Positions 1 through 5,014 of a DNA stretch of 5,014 nucleotides are shown piece by piece. The notes beneath the pieces are model-generated. The model ran no database searches. It was not told where the DNA came from and saw nothing but the letters and a program-made list of their open reading frames with translations. The position numbers and the translations under genes are program-made. Where the stretch lies: NCBI GenBank assembly GCA_023452965.1, contig JAEXUU010000561.1, positions 1 to 5,014 of the forward strand, written 5' to 3'. The stretch's first letter is position 1; each line of letters begins with the position of its first letter. This DNA comes from Pseudomonadota bacterium. Its GTDB lineage: Bacteria > Pseudomonadota > Alphaproteobacteria > Rhizobiales > Beijerinckiaceae.

Positions 1-1
1 G

Positions 2-790
2 TTCATCAACCAGAACGACATGGACACCTACGCACCGGTGGCCGTCCTCGGCCAGACCGTGGTCAAGACGCTGTTTCCCGACGGCGACAACCCGATCGGG
101 CAATATGTGCTGGTCAACAAGATCCCCTTCCAGGTCATCGGCGTGATGGCGGAAATGGGCGCCACCTCCTTCGGCAACGACCAGGACGACGTGGTGCTGG
201 TGCCGCTTTCGACCGGCAGCATCCGCCTCTTCGGCCAACGCAACATCCGCACCATCACCGTTCAGGAGAAGGACGGCTCGGCGATCGACATCACCCAGCA
301 GACGATCCAGGCGCTGCTCGACCAGCGCCACAAGCGCCAGGACACGCAGATCACCAACATGTCGTCCGTGCGCGAAGCCTTTACCGAGACCTCGAACACG
401 CTGAAGCTGTTCCTCGCCTCGGTCGCCGCGATCTCGCTCTTGGTCGGCGGCATCGGCGTCATGAACATCATGCTGGTCTCGGTGATCGAGCGCACCGGCG
501 AGATCGGTCTGCGCATGGCCGTCGGTGCCCGGCGCGGCGACATCCTGCAGCAGTTCCTGATCGAAGCCTCGCTGGTCTGCTTCATCGGCGGCGTGCTCGG
601 CATCGCGCTGGCGCTCTCGATCGGGCTTGGCTTCGGCCTCGCGGGCTCGCCGGTGCGCTTCATCTACTCCGGCGAAGCCTTCGCCGTGGCGATCGCATGC
701 TCGACCCTGATCGGCCTGACCTTCGGCTTCCTGCCGGCGCGCAATGCCGCGCAGCTCGATCCGGTCGATGCGCTGGCGCGTGGCGCCTGA
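2..790 (+). CDS. macB: MacB-family ABC transporter permease, C-terminal part (5' truncated)
   Basis: The reading frame is already open at base 2 and ends at TGA 788-790, giving 262 visible residues. An ATG at base 20 is in frame, but the homologous sequence continues before it, so it is not the true start. Visible in order: the end of the MacB periplasmic domain, with its V-A-V-L-G stretch followed by LFP...NPIGQ; a transmembrane helix at about 134-160 containing [13 protein letters not shown]; the cytoplasmic E-R-T-x-E-I-G-x-R-x-A-V-G-A-R-R motif; a helix at about 183-212; and a last helix at about 225-243 ending in PARNAA and LDPVDAL. This is a near-consensus MacB tail. E. coli MacB has about 650 residues, so the N-terminal ATPase and first helix would lie upstream of the window. 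Known members drive MacA-TolC type efflux of macrolides, toxins, siderophores or lipids from the periplasm; the substrate here cannot be told. A permease without a fused ATPase is possible, since that end is not visible. Confidence 0.93.
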   Translation, partial: FINQNDMDTYAPVAVLGQTVVKTLFPDGDNPIGQYVLVNKIPFQVIGVMAEMGATSFGNDQDDVVLVPLSTGSIRLFGQRNIRTITVQEKDGSAIDITQQTIQALLDQRHKRQDTQITNMSSVREAFTETSNTLKLFLASVAAISLLVGGIGVMNIMLVSVIERTGEIGLRMAVGARRGDILQQFLIEASLVCFIGGVLGIALALSIGLGFGLAGSPVRFIYSGEAFAVAIACSTLIGLTFGFLPARNAAQLDPVDALARGA

Positions 791-792
791 GC

Positions 793-2655
793 CTACTGGA
801 ACCCCTCAGCCTGCAGCTCGAACAGCTCGGCATAGCGGCCGCCCAGCGCCATCAGCGCGTCATGGCTGCCGCTTTCGAGGATCGCGCCGTTCTCCAGCAC
901 CAGGATACGGTCGGCCATGCGCACGGTCGCGAAGCGATGCGAGATCAGCAGGGCGGTGCTGGTCTCGCTGAGATTGCGGAAGCGCGCGAAAATCGCTGCC
1001 TCGGCGCGGGCGTCCAGCGCCGCCGTCGGCTCGTCGAGGATGAGCAGGCTGGCGTCGCGGAAATAGGCCCGCGCGATCGCGATCTTCTGCCATTCGCCAC
1101 CGGACAGATCGAGGCCGGCGACGAACATGCGCCCGAGCATCTGCTCGTAGCCCTGCGGCAGGCTCTCGATCAGCTCATGGGCGACGCTCCTTTGCGCGGC
1201 ATCGACGATGCGCGGGCGATCTTCGATACGCTCGACCCGACCGATGCCGATGTTTTCGGCGGCGGTCATGTGATAGCGCACGAAATCCTGGAAGATCGCG
1301 CCGACATGGCGTTGCAGATCGTCCAGCGCGATCTCGCGCAGATCGATGCCGTCCACCAGGATGCGGCCTTCATCGGGGTCGTAGAGGCGCGTCAGCAGCT
1401 TGACGATCGTGGTCTTGCCCGCGCCGTTCTCGCCGACCAGCGCCAGGGTCCCGCCTGCTGGCAGGGTGAAGCTGAGGTCGCGCAGCGCCCAGCGATCCGT
1501 GCCGGGATAGCGGAAGCCGACCTTCTCGAAGACGATGCCCTCGCGCATCGGAGCGGGGAAGGCGACAGGCTTCGCCGGCACGGCCATGGTGGAGCGCATG
1601 TCCATGAAAGAGAAGAAGTCATCGAGGTACTGGGCCTGCGAGGCGATCTGCGTCAGCCCGAGGATCAGGCGCTCGAACAGGCCGTTCAGCCGCAGGAGCG
1701 AGCCGGCCAGGAAGGTCAGGTCGCCGATGCTCAGCGCGCCGGTCAGCGCGCGCCAGGCGACCACGGCATAGGCTGCGTAATAGGCGAGCGATGCGATCGC
1801 CCCGAACAGGCTGCCCCAGAGCGCACGCCTTGCGGCGAGGTCGCGATTGGCCAGATGGACCTTGGCCGCCAATGCGGCGAAGCGCGCGGCGAGATGGCTG
1901 CCGAGACCGAAGAGCTTGATCTCCTTGGCCGATTCGGCGGTCGAGCCGACATGCTGGATGTACTCCATCTGCCGGCGCTCTGAGGTGACGGCGACATTCA
2001 GGCCGTACCCCTTGGCGTTGAAATGCGCCTCGCCTGCCAGGGTCGGCAGAATCGCGAGGAGCAGCAGGACGATCAGCAAGGGCGCGTACGCGACCAACCC
2101 GGCGACGAAGAGGATGAGCGTGACGGCGTCCTGCGCCTGCCCGAGGACTGCGCTAAGGAGCGGATTTCCGATGTAGCGCTGGGCCCGTGCACGCTGCAGC
2201 CTGTCCTGCGCGGCGCTGGTCTCGATGTCGAGGAGATCCAGGCGTGCCACCTGCTCGATGAGCGCGACGCCGAGCGCATTGTCATGCAGCTCGGTCAGGA
2301 TGCGCTCGACGAAGGTCCCGGCACGGGTAAGGACATTCGCCGCCGCCACCAGGAGGAATTCGAGGAGGAGCCAGCCGGCGACGACATTGAGCCGCCCGCT
2401 CTCGACCCAGTCGGCCAGGGCCGGCCCGGGCGCCGGCGTCGCGGTCTGGAGGATGATCTCGTCGACGATCAGCTTGCCGATGAACAGGACGAGTGGCGGC
2501 TGGATCGCCCGGAGCAGCCGCAGGAGGATGATCGTCGCAGCGAGTGCCGGACTCGTGTTCCAGAGCGAGCGCAGCAGCCGCGGCACGTGGACCCAAACTC
2601 GTCCCCGTCGCCGCAAGGCATCTCGCAGCCCTTCCAGCAGAGTGGCGATGGACAT
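793..2655 (-). CDS. ABC exporter half-transporter (fused permease-ATPase), bacteriocin/lantibiotic-exporter-like
   Basis: The 620-residue protein has an N-terminal membrane domain (about 1-345) and a C-terminal ATPase domain (about 372-615), the usual size for a half-transporter that works as a dimer in the inner membrane. Hydrophobic segments are visible near 36-60, 92-109, 168-190, 191-208, 280-300 and 309-325. A cytoplasmic KEIKLFG stretch at 244-250 is typical of this exporter group. The ATPase looks complete: A-loop Tyr383, Walker A GENGAGKT 408-415, Q-loop Gln456 in IFQDFVRYHMTAAENI, signature LSGGE 517-521, Walker B ending in Asp541-Glu542, D-loop AALD, and switch His573. The FQDFVRYxxTAxENI pattern and signature LSGGEWQK recall lantibiotic, lasso-peptide and related exporters, but no precursor peptide or modification enzyme is nearby, so the substrate is unknown. 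There is no N-terminal C39 peptidase domain. ATG 2655 is preferred over the adjacent in-frame GTG 2658 because GAAAGG lies 7 bases before the ATG but only 4 before the GTG. It is the last gene of the minus-strand block and ends in TAG two bases from macB. Confidence 0.93.
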   Translation of the reverse strand: MSIATLLEGLRDALRRRGRVWVHVPRLLRSLWNTSPALAATIILLRLLRAIQPPLVLFIGKLIVDEIILQTATPAPGPALADWVESGRLNVVAGWLLLEFLLVAAANVLTRAGTFVERILTELHDNALGVALIEQVARLDLLDIETSAAQDRLQRARAQRYIGNPLLSAVLGQAQDAVTLILFVAGLVAYAPLLIVLLLLAILPTLAGEAHFNAKGYGLNVAVTSERRQMEYIQHVGSTAESAKEIKLFGLGSHLAARFAALAAKVHLANRDLAARRALWGSLFGAIASLAYYAAYAVVAWRALTGALSIGDLTFLAGSLLRLNGLFERLILGLTQIASQAQYLDDFFSFMDMRSTMAVPAKPVAFPAPMREGIVFEKVGFRYPGTDRWALRDLSFTLPAGGTLALVGENGAGKTTIVKLLTRLYDPDEGRILVDGIDLREIALDDLQRHVGAIFQDFVRYHMTAAENIGIGRVERIEDRPRIVDAAQRSVAHELIESLPQGYEQMLGRMFVAGLDLSGGEWQKIAIARAYFRDASLLILDEPTAALDARAEAAIFARFRNLSETSTALLISHRFATVRMADRILVLENGAILESGSHDALMALGGRYAELFELQAEGFQ

Positions 2656-2729
2656 CACAGGACCTTTCGGGGACGCGCCTGCCGGTGCGGCGCCTGCATT
2701 GTGTTCGACGCAGCGGGAGGAGGGCTCAT
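2655..2729 (-). other. Possible 24-codon linker ORF between the two ABC transporter genes
   Basis: This short frame fills the gap between the SbmA-like and exporter genes exactly. Its ATG (2729-2727) overlaps the upstream stop as ATGA, and its TGA (2657-2655) overlaps the exporter ATG as TGATG. The predicted peptide is MSPPPAASNTM followed by a basic, His/Arg/Pro-rich half ending in RPRKVL. It has no cysteine, no hydrophobic segment and no recognisable family. No good ribosome binding site precedes it: the nearest GGCGGG is 15 bases away. Translation would therefore have to depend on reinitiation after the upstream stop. The exporter's GAAAGG lies inside this frame. It may be a coupling leader that carries ribosomes to the exporter start, or pure chance: the same frame is open for a long way upstream in antisense-like fashion because of the high GC content. 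I lean towards chance or a coupling role rather than a functional peptide. Confidence 0.2.
2663..2668 (-). promoter_or_regulatory. Ribosome binding site of the exporter gene
   Basis: Read on the minus strand, GAAAGG lies 7 bases before ATG 2655 and 4 bases before GTG 2658. The spacing decides the start in favour of the ATG. The site gives the exporter its own initiation signal despite the coupled arrangement with the upstream gene. It is a purine-rich but imperfect match to the anti-Shine-Dalgarno sequence. Confidence 0.55.
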
Positions 2730-4450
2730 GCCGTCAGAACGGCGCCCGCCAGCGTAGGAGCGGCCATGTCGCGCTCCGCCAGATGGATCGCGCGGTATTC
2801 TCCGATGCCAAGCGGAGGGCGATGCGCGATCAGCACGAGCGTCGCAGATGGCAGTGCCTGGCGTAGCCCGCCGAGCAGACGCTGCTCCGCCTCTGGATCG
2901 AGCGCGCTCGTCGCTTCGTCGAGCACGATCCAGTCCGGCCGCTGCAGATGCAGGCGAGCCAGCGCCAGCCGCTGGCGTTCGCCGCCGGACAGGCCGCGGC
3001 GGGCATCGTTCCAGGCAGGCTCGTCGATCTCCCAGAGATCGGCCATGCCGACGGCCGCCAGCGCCTGCCGGTAGTCCTCTGCCTTGTAGGCTTCGGGCGC
3101 GGCGGGATAGGCCAGCGCGGACTTCAGATTCCCGAGAGGCAGATAGGGGTGTTGCGGCAGGAAGGCCGTGCCGAGGGCCGGACGCTCCAGACGGCCGGAG
3201 CCATGGCGCCACAGCCCCGCCAGCGCCTTGACCAGCACGCTCTTGCCGTGGCCGGAGGGCGCGGCGATCCAGTAGGTTCCGCCGGCTTCGAAAGTCAGGT
3301 CCGGCACGGGCGCCAGGGGGCGGCCTTCCGGAGTGGCGAGCTTGACGTCGCTCAGCGCCATGCGGTCGCTCCGGCTCGATACCAGCGCGGATTGCGAGCC
3401 GTCGGCCGCCTGACCGGCGGCATTGAGAAAATGGCTGAGCCGGCTGGCAGAGGCCGCGAGCTCGGCGAGGTCCCGATAGGAGAAGATGAACCAGGACAGC
3501 GTCGTCACGACGTTCTGGAAAGCCGAGCCGATCTGCATCAGCCCGCCGAAAGTCACGCGCCCGGCGAGAAAGGCCGGAAGCGCCAGAAATAGCGGGATGC
3601 GCAGCACCGTCTGGAAATAGGGTCTGGTGAAACAGCCCAGGATCAGCTCGCGATTGGCGAGGCCCCGCCAGTTCCTGACGATCTCGCCGAAGCGCTGGGT
3701 CAGCAGGCGGCGTTCTGCGTCCTCGCCTCCGGCCAGTGCCACCGCCTCGACATGCTCGCGCAGCCGGGTCAGCGCGAAGCGGAAATCGGCTTCGCGGCGC
3801 TGCTGCTCGAAGGCCAGCGATTTCAGCGGCTTGCCGAGCCAGTGGGTGACGCCGCTCGATATCGCGACATAGAGCGGTGCGGCCCAGACCATGTAGCGTG
3901 GGATCTCGATGGCGACGCCGCCCACAGTGAAAGCGAGGGGAAAGGTCGAGAGCGACCACAGGATCGTCACGAAGGAGACGAGCGCGACGATGTTGGTGAT
4001 CAGCTCGATCGCCTCGCCGGTGAGCTTGTCGACGAAGATGCGGCAATCCTCGGCGATGCGCTGGTCGGGGTTGTCGAGGCCGTTATCGGCGCGGTCGCGC
4101 AGATGCCAGTAGGACTTGCTCGCCAACCAGCGGTCGAGCGCCGCCTCAGTCAGCGAGCGCCGCCAGCGAATCTGCAGCATCTTGCGCAGATAGCTGCCGC
4201 TCAGGAACAGGGTGACGCTGATCGCGATCAGGCCGAAGAAGATCGCGATCTGGCGCAGGGTCGCATCGACATCGAGCTTCTGCAGCGCGTTGTAGAAATC
4301 GGCGGTCCAGGCGATCAGCCGGACCGAGACCTGTACCCCGGCGAGCCCCAGGCCGAGCACGAGCACGAAGTAGATCAGCCCGGTGCGTCCGCTCGGGCCC
4401 GCGACGCAGAGCCGCGCCAGCAGCGCGATATGCGACAGCACGGCCGTCAC
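2726..4450 (-). CDS. SbmA/BacA-YddA-type ABC transporter (fused permease-ATPase)
   Basis: The 574-residue protein has an SbmA/BacA-like membrane domain (about 1-340) fused to an ATPase (about 363-560), the COG4178/YddA layout also seen in mycobacterial Rv1819c. Helices are visible near 22-48, 66-88, 148-168, 184-200, 280-297 and 305-325. The family hallmark NPDQRI at 127-132 precedes an acidic Glu-Asp pair. The ATPase shows Q-loop Gln433 in LPQHPYLPLGNL, signature LSGGE 487-491, Walker B ending in Asp511-Glu512, D-loop SALD 515-518 and switch His543. Walker A reads APSGHGKS (397-404), with alanine in place of the usual first glycine. Relatives import antimicrobial peptides, bleomycin or cobalamin, or affect lipid A/very-long-chain fatty acid phenotypes; the substrate here is unknown. 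The GTG start at 4450 is chosen because GGAG lies 7 bases upstream and because it overlaps the ChaN-like stop as GTGA, implying translational coupling. The stop is TGA 2728-2726. Confidence 0.93.
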   Translation of the reverse strand: MTAVLSHIALLARLCVAGPSGRTGLIYFVLVLGLGLAGVQVSVRLIAWTADFYNALQKLDVDATLRQIAIFFGLIAISVTLFLSGSYLRKMLQIRWRRSLTEAALDRWLASKSYWHLRDRADNGLDNPDQRIAEDCRIFVDKLTGEAIELITNIVALVSFVTILWSLSTFPLAFTVGGVAIEIPRYMVWAAPLYVAISSGVTHWLGKPLKSLAFEQQRREADFRFALTRLREHVEAVALAGGEDAERRLLTQRFGEIVRNWRGLANRELILGCFTRPYFQTVLRIPLFLALPAFLAGRVTFGGLMQIGSAFQNVVTTLSWFIFSYRDLAELAASASRLSHFLNAAGQAADGSQSALVSSRSDRMALSDVKLATPEGRPLAPVPDLTFEAGGTYWIAAPSGHGKSVLVKALAGLWRHGSGRLERPALGTAFLPQHPYLPLGNLKSALAYPAAPEAYKAEDYRQALAAVGMADLWEIDEPAWNDARRGLSGGERQRLALARLHLQRPDWIVLDEATSALDPEAEQRLLGGLRQALPSATLVLIAHRPPLGIGEYRAIHLAERDMAAPTLAGAVLTA

Positions 4451-5014
4451 GCAGATGCTCCGGGGACGCGGCGCCTCGGGGAGGGCGGCTCGGGCGTGTC
4501 GAGCCGAAAGATCGCGTCGGCGATGCCTTTGAGGCTCGCGGCCTCATGGCTGGCGCGATCTGTCGGCAGCAGGACGGCGATCTCCTCGATGCCGAGGTCG
4601 CGCAGCTGATAAGGGGTGCCGTGGCCGTATTCGAGATGGCCGCGGCCGATGATGCCGATGACGAGCGGATCGCCCGGCGTCGCCGCCAGATAGTCCGCGA
4701 TGCCGCAGGCGAAGGCTCGGTCCCAGGTCTGCTGCGCCCGGATGAAGCGATCGAACCGGTCCGGCTCCATGGCCGGCGGACGGTCGGGCCCGGCGAAGCC
4801 GCTCATGAGCGCCCGGAGATAGCGCCGGTAACCCTCCGTCGCCGGTGCGGACGGCGTCAGGCCATCGCGCTCCTCGACCGGGATCGCCTCCCAGCCGATC
4901 TGGCCGACGCGGGTGACGAGCGGGCGATGGCAGTTCAGCGCCAGCATCGGCACGCGCTGCTGCCGGCAGAAATGGAACAGCGGCAGGTAGAGCTCCGGAT
5001 CGAAGCCCCAGACC
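4447..5014 (-). CDS. ChaN-family putative haem-binding protein, C-terminal part (5' truncated)
   Basis: The frame is open from base 5013 to TGA 4449-4447, giving 188 visible residues. A GTG at 4953 could be read as a start, but the family match (W-G-F-D-P-E-L-Y-L-P-L-F-H-F then RVPMLALN) continues before it, so the gene runs off the window. Recognisable ChaN/PF04187 features are the RAQQTWDRA helix at about visible residues 92-100, and the conserved strand-turn VIGIIGRGHLEYGHG at about 118-132, followed by P-Y-Q-L and DLGI. The best-known member, Campylobacter ChaN, is an iron-regulated lipoprotein that binds haem as a dimer, and the fold belongs to the Tiki/TraB/EreA superfamily. Haem binding here is inferred from family only. 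About a third of the protein, including any signal peptide or lipobox, is missing, so its location cannot be read. The C-terminus is a short Pro/Arg-rich tail after the domain. It is the first visible gene of the minus-strand operon and overlaps the next start by four bases. Confidence 0.82.
   Translation of the reverse strand, partial: VWGFDPELYLPLFHFCRQQRVPMLALNCHRPLVTRVGQIGWEAIPVEERDGLTPSAPATEGYRRYLRALMSGFAGPDRPPAMEPDRFDRFIRAQQTWDRAFACGIADYLAATPGDPLVIGIIGRGHLEYGHGTPYQLRDLGIEEIAVLLPTDRASHEAASLKGIADAIFRLDTPEPPSPRRRVPGASA
4458..4461 (-). promoter_or_regulatory. Ribosome binding site of the SbmA/YddA-like gene
   Basis: On the minus strand GGAG lies 7 bases before GTG 4450, inside the last codons of the ChaN-like gene. 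It supports the non-ATG start, which lacks an in-frame ATG nearby. Together with the GTGA stop-start overlap it indicates coupled translation of the two genes. Confidence 0.6.

Noticed and set aside
20..22. ATG at base 20 as the start of a short macB-like gene
   Set aside because: The frame is open to the window edge and the residues before it fit the family, and no ribosome binding site precedes it, so the gene simply begins upstream.
775..787. GGCGC-GTG-GCGCC hairpin at the macB 3' end as a terminator
   Set aside because: The stem is only 5 bp, the flanking bases do not pair, and there is no run of T on either strand. It also lies within the macB coding region.
697..1983. A 428-codon plus-strand open frame opposite the exporter gene
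   Set aside because: Its composition (rich in Arg, Gln, Ala, Asp, with no domain pattern) is that of an antisense shadow in high-GC DNA, whereas the opposite strand encodes a complete ABC protein with all expected motifs.
2730..4046. A long minus-strand frame overlapping the SbmA-like gene in another phase
   Set aside because: It is low-complexity Arg/Ala/Pro-rich sequence with no family features; the SbmA-like frame has the full ABC motif set. Only its last 24 codons are kept as a tentative linker ORF.
793..4450. The two ABC half-transporters as a heterodimer with one degenerate ATP site
   Set aside because: Heterodimeric exporters usually lose the Walker B glutamate, switch histidine or signature residues in one partner. 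Both proteins keep these, and their membrane domains belong to different families, so separate homodimers are more likely.
3752..4609. A 285-codon plus-strand frame opposite the SbmA-like and ChaN-like genes
   Set aside because: It crosses the boundary of two well-supported minus-strand genes and is rich in Gln, Arg, Asp and Ala without any recognisable motif, as expected for an antisense shadow.

Overview
The window comes from a high-GC bacterium with strong G/C preference at third codon positions. The proteins resemble those of alphaproteobacteria, most likely Hyphomicrobiales (Rhizobiales). That placement is inferred from protein style, not from a marker gene, and I cannot name a genus. 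Nearly every base is coding. I see no rRNA, tRNA, CRISPR array, insertion sequence or long repeat, and no non-coding stretch longer than about 70 bases.

Layout: (1) Bases 2-790, plus strand, hold the C-terminal 262 residues of a MacB-type ABC transporter permease whose 5' end lies outside the window. (2) Bases 5014-793, minus strand, hold a tightly packed three-gene block read right to left: the C-terminal part of a ChaN-family (putative haem-binding, PF04187-type) protein; a fused permease-ATPase of the SbmA/BacA-YddA type; and a fused permease-ATPase half-transporter resembling bacteriocin/lantibiotic exporters. The two sides converge, with only two bases between the macB stop and the exporter stop.

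The minus-strand genes look like one operon. The ChaN stop and the SbmA-like start share a GTGA overlap. The SbmA-like stop lies 70 bases before the exporter start, and that gap is exactly filled by a 24-codon frame that begins in an ATGA overlap and ends in a TGATG overlap. All full-length genes here are membrane transporters. A plausible but unproven reading is that the block handles a peptide, haem or other amphipathic ligand: the ChaN-like protein binding it, the SbmA-like protein moving it across the inner membrane, and the second ABC protein exporting a related compound. MacB would belong to a separate envelope efflux system with MacA and a TolC-type channel, neither of which is visible here.

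I see no clearly undescribed system. The points most worth a second look are the ChaN-SbmA-like-exporter linkage, the mini-frame bridging the two ABC genes, and a changed first Walker A glycine in the SbmA-like ATPase.
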